DNA of 64,000 nt from Polynucleobacter asymbioticus QLW-P1DMWA-1. GTDB lineage: Bacteria > Pseudomonadota > Gammaproteobacteria > Burkholderiales > Burkholderiaceae. Numbering within the stretch: position 1 is the first letter of the stretch; each line of letters starts with the position of its first letter. The stretch spans positions 1,984,001 to 2,048,000 of the forward strand of contig NC_009379.1 of assembly GCF_000016345.1 (NCBI RefSeq), read 5' to 3'. A program made the position numbers and the translations under genes. The notes under the pieces are model-generated. The model ran no database searches, was not told where the DNA came from, and saw only the letters and a list, made by a program, of their open reading frames with translations. Below are positions 28,121 to 37,279 of the stretch, piece by piece.

Positions 28121-28975
28121 TTACATCCAGTAAACAGCGATATACAAACCAAGCCAGACGACGTCAACAAAGTGCCAGTACCAAGCAGCGCCTTCAAAAG
28201 CGAAGTGATGCTCAGCAGTGAAGTCGCCACGGATCATACGGCGCAACACAATTGCTAACATAGTGCCGCCCAAAAATACGTGGAAGCCATGGAAACCGGT
28301 CAACATGAAGAAAGTTGAGCCATAGATACCAGAGGTTAACTTTAGGTTTAATTGATGGTAAGCATGGTAGTACTCAAAGCCCTGGAAGCATAAGAAGATG
28401 AATCCTAAGCCCACAGTAGCAGCTAAGCCAATAATGGCCTTCTTCATATGATTCTCAACTAAAGCATGATGAGCAAAAGTAATCGTCACGCCAGAGCTAA
28501 GCAACAAGAAGGTATTGATGGTTGGAACAGGCCATGGGCCCATAGTGGTAAATTTCTCGACCAAACCAGCAGGACCATCATTTGGCCAAACTGCAGTGAA
28601 GTTAGGCCAGATCAACTTACTCTCAACATCACCCATCCAAGGCATTGCAATATTGCGCGCATAAAAGAGAGCTGCAAAGAATGCACCAAAGAACATGATT
28701 TCTGAGAAGATGAACCAAGCCATCGACCAACGATATGAAATATCGACGTTTAAACCATTCTTACCAGCATTAGATTCAGCAATCGTGTCGCCAAACCAGT
28801 GATACAAAACGAACAGGACCCAGGCCACTCCGGCTAGGGCTAAAGCTCCACCCCATGATGTATGGTTGACCCAACCAGTCATACCGTAACCAAAGGCAAC
28901 TAAGCCAGCGGCTGCCATAGCAGGATGCCTAGATAGTCCAGGAACGAAATAGTAAGGGGTTGAATTGGATGACAT
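28121..28975 (-). CDS. ctaE: Cytochrome c oxidase subunit III
   Basis: Heme-free core subunit that stabilises the oxidase and its proton uptake. Seven membrane helices, with the Glu-containing motif FAHHALVENHMKKA and the C-terminal HFVDVVWLGLYIAVYWM typical of subunit III. I start at ATG 28975 (MSSNSTPYYFVPG), 284 residues; a TTG at 28993 is less likely. The bases before the ATG, AGAGAATAAG, are identical to those before subunit II. Confidence 0.96.
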   Translation of the reverse strand: MSSNSTPYYFVPGLSRHPAMAAAGLVAFGYGMTGWVNHTSWGGALALAGVAWVLFVLYHWFGDTIAESNAGKNGLNVDISYRWSMAWFIFSEIMFFGAFFAALFYARNIAMPWMGDVESKLIWPNFTAVWPNDGPAGLVEKFTTMGPWPVPTINTFLLLSSGVTITFAHHALVENHMKKAIIGLAATVGLGFIFLCFQGFEYYHAYHQLNLKLTSGIYGSTFFMLTGFHGFHVFLGGTMLAIVLRRMIRGDFTAEHHFAFEGAAWYWHFVDVVWLGLYIAVYWM

Positions 28976-29004
28976 CTTATTCTCTCTATTCAATCAAAAA
29001 ATAA

Positions 29005-29205
29005 TCAATGGGACACAACTGCTTTCACTATCAAGAGCAGAATAGCCATGAAAATCAGGGCACCAACTACACCTGCAATGATAATGTGAACAAAACTTAA
29101 TGTAGCTACATCTTCCTGCAAACCTGCTTTTTTACGCACACCTAGAAAGCCCCACATCACTGCTTTCATCGATTGCATAAAACTACTTTTTTTCTTTTGC
29201 ATCAT
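29005..29205 (-). CDS. DUF2970 small membrane protein
   Basis: A 66-residue protein with a basic N-terminus (MMQKKKSS), the conserved MKAVMWGFLGVRK and one hydrophobic helix (residues ~38-63). Found between ctaG and coxC in betaproteobacterial oxidase clusters. AGGGGG precedes the ATG. Likely an assembly or stability factor, but no function is established. Confidence 0.85.
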   Translation of the reverse strand: MMQKKKSSFMQSMKAVMWGFLGVRKKAGLQEDVATLSFVHIIIAGVVGALIFMAILLLIVKAVVSH

Positions 29206-29210
29206 GCCCC

Positions 29211-29792
29211 CTAAGTTTTAGGAGTGGTTGAGCCAGCAGGTTGCTGACCTACACCTATCTCAAAGAAGGTATACGACAAGGTAATGGTTTTTACATCCTC
29301 AGGTAAACCTGCATCAATCACAAAAACCACTGGCATCCTCTTCATTTCATAAGGCGCCAAAGTCTGCTGTTGAAAACAGAAGCACTCTAACTTGGTAAAG
29401 AATTCAGTTGCACTCTTTGGCGCATAACTAGGGATAGCTTGCGCTTCTACCGTACGACCTAAATTATTCGTAACCTCGTACACAATCTCAGTCATCTCGC
29501 CAGGGTGCACTTCTAAAAAGTTTTTTACTGGCTTGAATGTAAAAGGGCCTCGGCTGTTTGAATCAAATTCGATAGTCACTTTACGTGAATAATCGACTTG
29601 AGTATTGCCAATTCTATTGGGACTTATTGCCCTGACACCATAATCATTCTTGCTAGTAAGCACATTGATGCCAGTAACCTTACATAAGGCTTGGTACATG
29701 GGGACTAATGCATAGCCAAAACCAAACATCATGACTGCTGCAATGAGCAGTTTGAGCATGATTTGACGGTTATTGGAATGAAGAGTTGTCAT
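29211..29792 (-). CDS. ctaG: Cytochrome c oxidase assembly protein CtaG/Cox11
   Basis: Copper chaperone that supplies CuB in subunit I. One N-terminal membrane helix (residues ~11-30) anchors a periplasmic immunoglobulin-like domain with the copper motif CFCFQQQTL. YALVPMYQALCKVTG is also diagnostic. Length 193 residues. The five-base gap to DUF2970 indicates co-transcription. Confidence 0.96.
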   Translation of the reverse strand: MTTLHSNNRQIMLKLLIAAVMMFGFGYALVPMYQALCKVTGINVLTSKNDYGVRAISPNRIGNTQVDYSRKVTIEFDSNSRGPFTFKPVKNFLEVHPGEMTEIVYEVTNNLGRTVEAQAIPSYAPKSATEFFTKLECFCFQQQTLAPYEMKRMPVVFVIDAGLPEDVKTITLSYTFFEIGVGQQPAGSTTPKT

Positions 29793-29807
29793 AGTGAACG
29801 AGCAGGC

Positions 29808-29936
29808 TTAACCCAGCAAACTTCTCTTCATCACAATGCCAATAAAAAACACAATGGCGATACTCAATAGAATCAGCCCCAACCGACGATTGTTGGCAGT
29901 AAGGGCCTGCTTCGAAGAATTAAATTCCTGCTTCAC
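29808..29936 (-). CDS. Cytochrome oxidase small assembly protein (42 residues)
   Basis: The frame gives a short polar N-terminus, [20 protein letters not shown] as a single helix, and a basic end MKRSLLG. No ATG fits; the best start is GTG 29936, inside the last codons of coxA in another frame, giving 42 residues. Similar mini-proteins lie between coxA and ctaG in Burkholderiales. The start is the uncertain part; translational coupling to coxA is likely. Confidence 0.7.
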   Translation of the reverse strand: MKQEFNSSKQALTANNRRLGLILLSIAIVFFIGIVMKRSLLG

Positions 29937-31551
29937 GCAACTGCTCTGCACTTGGTGGAGTTTCGAATGTGTGATGAGGTGCTGGCGATGGAATAGTCCA
30001 CTCCAAACCTTTTGCGCCATCCCATGGTTTTGCAGGTGCTTTTTCACCTTGACCACGATACGCTGGCAACACAACAAATATCAAGAAATACACCTGCGAC
30101 AAACCAAAACCTAAGGCGCCAATGGATGCAATAGCGTTGAAGTCAGCAAACTGAGTTGGGTAGTCTGCGTAACGACGTGGCATACCTGCAAGACCCAAGA
30201 AGTGCATTGGGAAGAAGGTGATGTTAAAGAAAATCATCGAAGCCCAGAAATGGATCTTGCCACGTGTTTCATTTGCCATGTAGCCAGTCCACTTTGGACA
30301 CCAGTAGTAGAAGCCAGCAAACATTGCAAACAAAGAGCCGGCAACCAGCACATAGTGAAAGTGGGCTACTACGTAATAGGTATCCTGCAAGCCAATATCA
30401 ATCGGCGCCATTGCTAGGATCAAACCAGTAAAGCCGCCCATAGTAAATACGAAAATAAAACCAACGGCCCACAACATTGGTGTTTCAAAGGTCATTGAAC
30501 CTTGCCACATTGTTGCTACCCAGTTAAAAATCTTCACGCCAGTTGGAACAGCAATCAACATTGTTGCGTACATGAAGAACAGTTGACCAGTAACTGGCAT
30601 ACCTGTTGCAAACATGTGGTGTGCCCATACGATGAATGACAAAATCGCAATAGACGATGTTGCATAAACCATAGAGCTGTAGCCAAACAATGTTTTTCTG
30701 GAGAATGCTGGCACGATTTCACTGATGATTCCGAACGCAGGAAGAATCATGATGTAAACCTCTGGGTGACCAAAGAACCAGAAAATATGCTGGAACATGA
30801 TTGGGTCGCCACCACCAACAGCAGAGAAGAATGAAGTGCCGAAGTGACGATCAGTTAGAACCATCGTAATTGCACCGGCCAAAACAGGCATCACTGCAAT
30901 CAATAAGTAAGCTGTAATCAACCAAGTCCAGCAGAACATTGGCATCTTCATCAAAGTCATGCCAGGAGCGCGCATGTTTAAGATGGTCACAATGATATTG
31001 ATTGAACCCATGATGGAAGAAGCGCCTAACAAATGGAGTGCAAAAATACCCATATCCAAGCCAGGGCCCATTTGTGAGGTCAATGGAGCGTAGATAGTCC
31101 AACCGCCTGATGGAGCGCCGCCAGGAGCTAAGAATGAACTAAGCAATAAAGTAGCTGCTACCGGCAAGATCCAGAAACTAAAGTTATTCATACGCGCAAA
31201 TGCCATATCGGACGCACCGATTTGCAAAGGCACCATCCAGTTAGCAAAGCCAACGAATGCTGGCATGATCGCGCCAAACACCATTACCAAACCATGCATG
31301 GTAGTTAATTGGTTAAAAAACTCTGGACGGAAAAATTGCAAACCTGGCTGGAACAATTCCAAACGGATTCCCAGGGCCATCGTTCCGCCAGCCAACAAAC
31401 TAATAAACGAGAAGATCAAATACATCGTGCCGATGTCTTTATGGTTGGTTGCGAACAACCAACGACGCCAACCATGTGGCGTGTGATCATCATGCGCGTG
31501 ATCGTGTGCGTGTGTGTGATCGTGATCGTGGGTAGTAGAGACTGTGCTCAT
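29920..31551 (-). CDS. ctaD: Cytochrome c oxidase subunit I
   Basis: Catalytic subunit with heme a and the heme a3-CuB site; reduces O2 and pumps protons. Twelve helices; [17 protein letters not shown] gives the CuB His and the cross-linked His-Tyr, WAHHMFATG the other CuB histidines, and [12 protein letters not shown] the heme ligands. The N-terminus before [14 protein letters not shown] is very His/Asp rich (about ten His in the first 26 residues). GGAG lies six bases before the ATG. Confidence 0.98.
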   Translation of the reverse strand: MSTVSTTHDHDHTHAHDHAHDDHTPHGWRRWLFATNHKDIGTMYLIFSFISLLAGGTMALGIRLELFQPGLQFFRPEFFNQLTTMHGLVMVFGAIMPAFVGFANWMVPLQIGASDMAFARMNNFSFWILPVAATLLLSSFLAPGGAPSGGWTIYAPLTSQMGPGLDMGIFALHLLGASSIMGSINIIVTILNMRAPGMTLMKMPMFCWTWLITAYLLIAVMPVLAGAITMVLTDRHFGTSFFSAVGGGDPIMFQHIFWFFGHPEVYIMILPAFGIISEIVPAFSRKTLFGYSSMVYATSSIAILSFIVWAHHMFATGMPVTGQLFFMYATMLIAVPTGVKIFNWVATMWQGSMTFETPMLWAVGFIFVFTMGGFTGLILAMAPIDIGLQDTYYVVAHFHYVLVAGSLFAMFAGFYYWCPKWTGYMANETRGKIHFWASMIFFNITFFPMHFLGLAGMPRRYADYPTQFADFNAIASIGALGFGLSQVYFLIFVVLPAYRGQGEKAPAKPWDGAKGLEWTIPSPAPHHTFETPPSAEQLREAGI

Positions 31552-31591
31552 GAATTACTCCGGTTTCGTTTTATCTGTATTGGTTAATGGA

Positions 31592-32749
31592 TTACTTGCC
31601 GCCATTTGCGGTAATAATTTCTTGAGTCTGAATCACTTCACCCGTTTTATTACCCCATGAGTTGCGGGTATAGGTTATGACTGCTGCAATGTCAGCATCA
31701 GACAAAACACCACCCCACTTCGGCATTGCATTTTTACCGTTTAGCAAAATAGTGATCTGACCTGCTTTAGGACCATTCACCACTTTGCTGCCATCCAATG
31801 CTGGGAAAGCACCAGCGCCTTTACCATTTGGCTGATGGCAAGCTGCGCAGTTAGCTGCATATACTTTTGCGCCACGCTCTTTTTGCTCTTCCAGTGTGTA
31901 AACCTTAGTAGGATCATCAGAAGTAGCAGACATTGCCTTCTTCTTCTCGGCAACCCAAGCGGTATAGTCATCCTGTGAGACCACTTTAACTACGATAGGC
32001 ATGAAAGCATGTTCTGCGCCACATAGCTCAGAACACTGACCGCGGAATGTACCGATAGTTTCAGCCTTAAACCAAGTGTCGCGAACGAATCCTGGGATCG
32101 CATCTTGCTTCACACCAAATGCTGGGATAGTCCAAGAGTGAATCACGTCGTTTGCAGTAGTAATCAAGCGAATTTTTTTGCCTACGGGTACAACCAATTC
32201 GTTATCCACTTCCATCAAATACGTATTTGATTTAGGTGCTAAGTTATTAATCGCCTCACGAGATGTTGTTAAGGTTGACAAAAAGCTAATGCCTTCGCCC
32301 TCACCCTTAATATAGTCATAACCCCATTTCCACTGATAACCAGTAGTCTTAATGGTGATATCTGAATTGGTTGTATCTTTCATTGCCACAACTGTTTTTG
32401 TCGCAGGCAAAGCCATTCCAATCACGATGAGCAGAGGAATTACTGTCCAGATAATTTCTACAGTAGTGCTCTCATGAAACGAGGCTGACTTGTGACCGAG
32501 TGATTTGCGATGCTTCAAAATGGAATAGAACATCACCCCAAAAACACCGATAAAAATCAATGCACAGATCCCCAACATCATCCAATGTAACCAATGGATT
32601 TCTTGCATGATTTTGGTTGCTGGAGCCGTGAAATTCAGCTGATTGACAGCAGGGCCACCCGGCATATTTTCAGATGCGTGTGCCAATGCAGCGCCAAAGG
32701 CTGCTACTAAATAGAGCGAAGCCCTAGTGACTTTTCCAAATAAATTCAT
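31592..32749 (-). CDS. ctaC: Cytochrome c oxidase subunit II with fused cytochrome c domain
   Basis: Takes electrons from cytochrome c through CuA. After a signal peptide and two membrane helices comes the cupredoxin domain with the CuA motif CSELCGAEHAFM, then a cytochrome c domain with the heme site CAACHQPNGKG (about residue 300 onward), so this is a caa3-like subunit II. Length 385 residues. First gene of the oxidase operon, preceded by a sigma-70 promoter. Confidence 0.97.
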   Translation of the reverse strand: MNLFGKVTRASLYLVAAFGAALAHASENMPGGPAVNQLNFTAPATKIMQEIHWLHWMMLGICALIFIGVFGVMFYSILKHRKSLGHKSASFHESTTVEIIWTVIPLLIVIGMALPATKTVVAMKDTTNSDITIKTTGYQWKWGYDYIKGEGEGISFLSTLTTSREAINNLAPKSNTYLMEVDNELVVPVGKKIRLITTANDVIHSWTIPAFGVKQDAIPGFVRDTWFKAETIGTFRGQCSELCGAEHAFMPIVVKVVSQDDYTAWVAEKKKAMSATSDDPTKVYTLEEQKERGAKVYAANCAACHQPNGKGAGAFPALDGSKVVNGPKAGQITILLNGKNAMPKWGGVLSDADIAAVITYTRNSWGNKTGEVIQTQEIITANGGK

Positions 32750-32838
32750 CTTATTCTCTGTTTATTGTCGTGAGCATCGTGGCCAAAAGCGCCACAAAAT
32801 GCCCAAAAAGCGGTGTCAAGCCAATACATCCAGCCGTG

Positions 32839-32867
32839 ATTATAGGGTTAATTAAGCTCAACAACAA
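32839..32867 (-). promoter_or_regulatory. Sigma-70 type promoter of the cox operon
   Basis: On the minus strand TTGTTG (32862-32867) and a perfect TATAAT (32839-32844) are 17 bases apart, giving a leader of about 80 bases before coxB. The remaining 180-base gap holds no gene that I can support; a further TTGACA lies downstream without a matching -10. Confidence 0.6.
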
Positions 32868-32929
32868 ACCGGGATAACCCAGCCTAAGCCAATCTTGGTC
32901 GAGGTTTAAATGATAGTAAGCACTTACAC

Positions 32930-33730
32930 TTAAGCAGAATCTCGCCTAGTCTTGCGCCCAATTTGATTTGGATCAATATAAGCAACATGGTCCTTAGCTT
33001 GAGCCAGGTGCTTTCCTAGTGCCCAAGCATGTCCATAAACAAGCTCTAAGGACAATTTTTGAGGCAAATTTGCCATTTCTGTAGGATCAAGCTGGGCAGA
33101 ATGAGTCAATTTCAAGGCGCAAATATCAGCTAGTAGCAACTGAGGTTTTTCGTAGTCCAAAGTGAGGTATTCCATATCCATCACGGGATCAGAAAATCGC
33201 TCAGCCATGAGGGCATCGCCCATATCGTGCATATCCCAAGGACTTAATAGATTCTTGAGCTTGAGGACACCAGAATCCATCGCCCGCAACTCTTTACCCG
33301 TATCGGGACCTAAATAGCTAAAAGCAATCAGGCCACCCTCTCGCAATACACGCCAACACTCTTGTAAAAAATGTTTTGGATCGGGCAAGTCCTGCAAAAG
33401 TAGATTGCTGAAAACTAAATCAACAGAATTATTCGGAAGATCAAAATTGCCCGTCTTTAAGTAAGTTGCCATTGAGCTTGTGACATCCCCGCGAAATAGG
33501 CTATTCCAAGAACGAAACGCCTTAGATCGCCATAACTGAGATTGAGATGCACCCTCTTCATGAAGACTATAAATACGCGCCCCAGGAAAACGCTTTGCGA
33601 AAGCAGCTTGATGCTTTCCAGGAAAGTCTGGAACGATAAGCACGTCTTTCACATTTAATTTAACGATATCTAATTTTTGCAACATACGGTCTGCAATTTC
33701 GTCTTGTAACCATCTCAGGGGCTGGGTCAT
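32930..33730 (-). CDS. BioC-like methyltransferase-fold protein with degenerate SAM motif
   Basis: Class I methyltransferase fold related to the BioC/UbiE group: IADRMLQKLDIVKL at the N-terminus, DLVFSNLLLQDLPDP as the motif II region and ECWRVLREGGLIAFSYLGPDT as motif III. The usual glycine-rich motif I (VLDLGCGxG) reads VLIVPDFPGKH, so SAM binding is doubtful. BioC makes malonyl-ACP methyl ester for biotin. ATG 33730 follows a TATACT at six bases. Length 266 residues; divergent from comF as in Burkholderia. Confidence 0.75.
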   Translation of the reverse strand: MTQPLRWLQDEIADRMLQKLDIVKLNVKDVLIVPDFPGKHQAAFAKRFPGARIYSLHEEGASQSQLWRSKAFRSWNSLFRGDVTSSMATYLKTGNFDLPNNSVDLVFSNLLLQDLPDPKHFLQECWRVLREGGLIAFSYLGPDTGKELRAMDSGVLKLKNLLSPWDMHDMGDALMAERFSDPVMDMEYLTLDYEKPQLLLADICALKLTHSAQLDPTEMANLPQKLSLELVYGHAWALGKHLAQAKDHVAYIDPNQIGRKTRRDSA

Positions 33731-33736
33731 TGGCTC

Positions 33737-33744
33737 AGTATACT
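33737..33744. promoter_or_regulatory. Palindromic -10 AGTATACT shared by divergent genes
   Basis: The eight-base palindrome AGTATACT gives TATACT on each strand. On the minus strand it ends six bases before the methyltransferase ATG; on the plus strand nine bases before the comF ATG. The intergenic gap is only 23 bases. Confidence 0.45.
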
Positions 33745-33753
33745 CAGCGCCCC

Positions 33754-34497
33754 ATGCGATTTCTAGAGAATATTTTTCAATCAATTGCAACACAGATTTT
33801 GCCAACAGCATGCATTAGTTGTGGCCACCATCAACAACATCCTATTTGCGAAAAATGCTTAGATCTATTGGGGATAGAAAGCCTCTTGAATTTTGAATGC
33901 TGCCAACAATGCGGTCTTTTACTGCATAGTTCAGAAGTACAAAAACAACTATGCACCAACTGTGTAATCAAGCCACCCTATTTTGATGCTACCTGCTGCC
34001 TAGATCGATATGAGGGAAGATTGCAAGCAGCGTTACACCTCCTCAAGTATCAAAAAAGAGTAGCTAATGCGCACGGTCTTGCATATGCCTGGAACGCAAT
34101 CCTCTCTCCACATCTACAAGAGCAATATGCAGATTGCTTGTTACCCGTTCCCCTTAGTCATGAAAAATTAAAGATACGCGGATTTAATCAAAGCTGGGAA
34201 TTAGCCAGAAGGGTGGAGTCCCGGAAAACAATTCAAAAATTGCCTTATGCATTAAGGCGACATCACAATATAGGACAGCAAGCCGGGAGCACTCTCATTG
34301 GACGCCATGATTCAATCCAGAATATGTTTTTTATTGACACAAAGTACCTGGATTTCCTTAAAGATAAAACTGTCGTTGTGTTTGATGATGTCATGACGAG
34401 CGGAGCAACCCTTAATGAGATCGCTCGTATTCTGAAAGAAAGCGATGTAAAGCGTGTCATCAACTGGGTTTTACTAAGAACCACTAAGCAGATCTAA
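33754..34497 (+). CDS. comF: ComF family phosphoribosyltransferase-like protein
   Basis: Linked to DNA uptake in competent bacteria, with a type I phosphoribosyltransferase fold. N-terminal zinc-binding cysteines (CISCGHHQQHPICEKC, then CCQQCG and CTNC) and the PRPP loop VVVFDDVMTSGATLNE near the C-terminus. ATG 33754 gives 247 residues; a TTG at 33730 would overlap the divergent gene. Competence itself cannot be concluded from this gene alone. Confidence 0.9.
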   Translation: MRFLENIFQSIATQILPTACISCGHHQQHPICEKCLDLLGIESLLNFECCQQCGLLLHSSEVQKQLCTNCVIKPPYFDATCCLDRYEGRLQAALHLLKYQKRVANAHGLAYAWNAILSPHLQEQYADCLLPVPLSHEKLKIRGFNQSWELARRVESRKTIQKLPYALRRHHNIGQQAGSTLIGRHDSIQNMFFIDTKYLDFLKDKTVVVFDDVMTSGATLNEIARILKESDVKRVINWVLLRTTKQI

Positions 34498-34515
34498 TAA
34501 TGCGAAAATCCTAGT

Positions 34516-34986
34516 ATGTTTAATATCGTTTTATTTGAGCCAGAGATTCCCCCGAATACAGGCAACATTATTCGCCTGTGCGCAAATACCGGGGCCAAAT
34601 TACATCTCATCGAACCTTTGGGATTTCCGATGGAAGATGCCAAGTTACGTCGTGCTGGGCTGGACTATCACGAGTTTGCCAGCATCAAGGTGCACCCCAA
34701 TTGGGGTCACTTTCTTGAAACTGAAAAGCCAGACCCGCAACACCTTTTCACGCTCACCACCAAAGGCTCTGGAAAGTTCCATGAGGGTAAATACACCCCG
34801 AATGATTATTTTGTTTTTGGATCAGAAACTAAAGGGATCACCGAGGAAGTGCGCAACTCGATTCCTAAAATGAATCAAATGCGCTTAGCCATGCAAGACA
34901 ATAGTCGTAGCCTTAATTTATCAAACACTGTGGCGATTGTTGTCTATGAAGCTTGGCGTCAGAATGGACTTGCTGGTGGTAAATAA
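34516..34986 (+). CDS. trmL: tRNA (cytidine(34)-2'-O)-methyltransferase
   Basis: SPOUT-class enzyme that methylates the wobble ribose of certain leucine tRNAs. MFNIVLFEPEIPPNTGNIIRL and the knot motifs FGSETKGI and NLSNTVAIVVYEA are diagnostic. Length 156 residues. Convergent with gpsA. No Shine-Dalgarno precedes the ATG; GAAAAT six bases upstream is a poor -10. Confidence 0.95.
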   Translation: MFNIVLFEPEIPPNTGNIIRLCANTGAKLHLIEPLGFPMEDAKLRRAGLDYHEFASIKVHPNWGHFLETEKPDPQHLFTLTTKGSGKFHEGKYTPNDYFVFGSETKGITEEVRNSIPKMNQMRLAMQDNSRSLNLSNTVAIVVYEAWRQNGLAGGK

Positions 34987-35001
34987 GTAGGCGTCAGAAA
35001 C

Positions 35002-36024
35002 TTAAGTTTCAATTTTCGGATCACGGCCCATGAGTTTTTTCACAGCATCTTGTGGAGTGAGTTGACCAGAGAGAACGTCACCCATCATTGCAGTGATGGG
35101 CATTTCAACATCAAGGCGCTTAGCTAAATCACCAACTGCTGCCGCACAAAGAACGCCCTCTGCAACGTGCCCAAGATTAGCCAAAATCTCAGGCAAGGAT
35201 TTACCAGCGGCTAACTCCAGACCGACTCTTCGATTGCGTGATAGGTCTCCAGTTGCAGTCAATATCAAATCGCCCACCCCAGTAAGGCCCATACAGGTTT
35301 CAGACTTTCCACCAACAGCCTTTACGAGGCGCATCATTTCTGCAAGTCCGCGAGTAAGCACTGCTGCACGTGCATTTAAACCGAGGTTTAAACCATCGCC
35401 AATACCAGCTGCAATTGCTAAAACATTTTTTACAGCGCCGCCTAATTCCACGCCAATTAAATCGTCGCTTGAATAAATGCGCATATTCCCATGATGGAAA
35501 GCAGCTTGCACAATCTCACACAAAGAAGTGGATGTGCTAGCAACCGTTAATGCACAGGGCATCCCTGCACCCACCTCGTGAGCAAAGCTCGGTCCTGAAA
35601 GCGCACCATAGGCATGTTTAATGCCATGGTTATGCAAACTGTTTTCACGTTCAACTACCTGATGAGGCAATAAAGATGTATTAGGTTCTAGACCCTTGCA
35701 CAACCAAATGATATTGAGGGGCTGCTTTGCTAGCTTGAGAACTTGAGCAATGGTTTGCGAAAGACCCGACATTGGAGTGGCAATCACTAAAAGATCATTG
35801 CTAGACAATCTTTGGATTGCATTAGAAAAATCATTTTCTAGCTTGATGCTTTTGGGTAACTTAATGCCTGGGAGATAGGCCTGGTTTTCACCAGTTTTCT
35901 CAATCTCCAGCAGCTGGCTTGGATCACGCGACCATAAAGAAACATCCCCTGCACTTTGCTGGCGAGCTGCCTGGGAGGCAATTGCCGTTCCCCAAGCACC
36001 TGCACCAAGGATTGTCACTTTCAT
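35002..36024 (-). CDS. gpsA: Glycerol-3-phosphate dehydrogenase (NAD(P)+)
   Basis: Reduces dihydroxyacetone phosphate to sn-glycerol 3-phosphate for phospholipids. The Rossmann motif is ILGAGAWGTAIA; GPSFAHEV and the catalytic Lys in GGAVKNVLAIAAGI follow. Length 340 residues. It closes the rhodanese-grxC-secB-gpsA operon, a common order in Proteobacteria. Confidence 0.97.
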   Translation of the reverse strand: MKVTILGAGAWGTAIASQAARQQSAGDVSLWSRDPSQLLEIEKTGENQAYLPGIKLPKSIKLENDFSNAIQRLSSNDLLVIATPMSGLSQTIAQVLKLAKQPLNIIWLCKGLEPNTSLLPHQVVERENSLHNHGIKHAYGALSGPSFAHEVGAGMPCALTVASTSTSLCEIVQAAFHHGNMRIYSSDDLIGVELGGAVKNVLAIAAGIGDGLNLGLNARAAVLTRGLAEMMRLVKAVGGKSETCMGLTGVGDLILTATGDLSRNRRVGLELAAGKSLPEILANLGHVAEGVLCAAAVGDLAKRLDVEMPITAMMGDVLSGQLTPQDAVKKLMGRDPKIET

Positions 36025-36048
36025 GATGCGTGACCTTATCTTTTGCTC

Positions 36049-36570
36049 TTAATGAGGAAGGATGATTTTGCTTTCATCAGCACCGCCGCTAGTTTTAGCA
36101 GCATCAGCTTGAGCCTGCATCAATCGATGCTCGTACATTCCATGGAAATTAATTTCATTCAAATGGATTGGCTGGAAGCCCGCACGACTGATCACATCAG
36201 CAATATTGGAGCGAAGGTATGGATACAAAATCGTTGGGCAAGTAATTCCCAACATTGGGTCTACCTGCTCAGGTGGAATATTAATAAACTCAAAAATTCC
36301 AGCCTGTTTGGCTTCTACCAAAAAGAGTACTTTTGAATCAACCTCAGCAGTAACGGTGCCCATCACGGCAACCTCAAAAAGACCTTCAGTTAGAGGCAGT
36401 ACTGAAATATCAATTTCCACTTTAATTTGCGGCTCTTCAGCAACAAGCAGAATCTGGGGGGTATTCGGTTGCTCTAAGGACAGATCTTTAAGGTAAACGC
36501 GCTGAATACGAAATTCAGGCGCGCTATCTTTTTCAGTATTTTTTGGTGTTGTAGACGTAGTTTCAGTCAT
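36049..36570 (-). CDS. secB: Protein-export chaperone SecB
   Basis: Tetrameric cytosolic chaperone that keeps precursors unfolded for SecA. The core has [19 protein letters not shown] and the C-terminal [20 protein letters not shown] and [15 protein letters not shown] motifs. At 173 residues it carries an acidic N-terminal tail and a C-terminal tail. It is 25 bases from both neighbours. Confidence 0.97.
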   Translation of the reverse strand: MTETTSTTPKNTEKDSAPEFRIQRVYLKDLSLEQPNTPQILLVAEEPQIKVEIDISVLPLTEGLFEVAVMGTVTAEVDSKVLFLVEAKQAGIFEFINIPPEQVDPMLGITCPTILYPYLRSNIADVISRAGFQPIHLNEINFHGMYEHRLMQAQADAAKTSGGADESKIILPH

Positions 36571-36594
36571 CGCAATCTTTCTTTTATCAGTTCT

Positions 36595-36849
36595 TTACAT
36601 CAATAAAGGATCAAGCTTTCCAGCGCGATCCAAAGCAACTAAATCATCGTATCCACCGACATGAGTCTCACCTATATAAATTTGGGGAACTGTGCGTCGG
36701 CCAGTACGCGTCATCATGACTTCACGTTGTGCAGGGTCAAGGTCAATTAAGATTTTCTCTAAATTGTTAACTCCTTTTTTCTGGAGCAGTTTTTCAGCCA
36801 TTACACAGTATGGGCAAACCTGAGTGCTATACATCGTTACCTGTTGCAT
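36595..36849 (-). CDS. grxC: Glutaredoxin 3
   Basis: Glutathione-dependent thiol oxidoreductase of 84 residues with the redox site CPYC, the cis-Pro in RTVPQIYIG and the glutathione-binding HVGGYDDL. ATG 36849 (MQQVTMYST) is chosen; longer starts run into the rhodanese gene. Its glutathione would come from gshA-gshB at 43-45 kb. Confidence 0.96.
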   Translation of the reverse strand: MQQVTMYSTQVCPYCVMAEKLLQKKGVNNLEKILIDLDPAQREVMMTRTGRRTVPQIYIGETHVGGYDDLVALDRAGKLDPLLM

Positions 36850-36859
36850 AGTTATTGGC

Positions 36860-37273
36860 TCACTTAACCAAAGGGAGGGCAGCCAGCTTCCAAGCCTGCA
36901 CGCCACCATCTAAGGCGCCAACTTCCAGAAAACCCAGTTTTTGTACCTCAGAAAGCGCTTTGCGAGACTGGGCACCAGTTTCACAGACCAAAACTACAGG
37001 GCGCTTACGATCCAATTTCAATGCCTCAATTGCAGCCGCAATCGCGGATGCATTAGCCAATTTCGCCCCGGGCAAATGGCCCACCTTAAAAGCCTCTTCT
37101 GGACGTAAATCCAAAACATAGGCTTTGCGACGATTTATCCAAATAGTGGCTTCAGTTGCTGTTAAGCCTTTTCCGCGAATAAGCGTAGATAATGTAGGCA
37201 GGAAGAGCGCTATGCCGGAAACCACTAGTAAGGCAATAAGCGCTAAATTATCAATTTGAGTGAGAAAGTTCAT
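36860..37273 (-). CDS. Membrane-anchored rhodanese-domain protein
   Basis: One N-terminal membrane helix (LALIALLVVSGIALFLPTL, residues ~9-27) followed by a rhodanese domain with the active-site cysteine in LVCETGAQSRKA and the GALDGGVQAWK end motif. E. coli YibN, also next to grxC-secB-gpsA, has the same design. ATG 37273 is preferred to GTG 37276 because a perfect TATAAT ends six bases before it. Length 137 residues. Confidence 0.92.
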   Translation of the reverse strand: MNFLTQIDNLALIALLVVSGIALFLPTLSTLIRGKGLTATEATIWINRRKAYVLDLRPEEAFKVGHLPGAKLANASAIAAAIEALKLDRKRPVVLVCETGAQSRKALSEVQKLGFLEVGALDGGVQAWKLAALPLVK

Positions 37274-37279
37274 CACTGG

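Noticed and set aside
34535..34873. 112-codon frame inside trmL
   Set aside because: Overlaps the SPOUT enzyme fully in another frame; the trmL frame has all family motifs.
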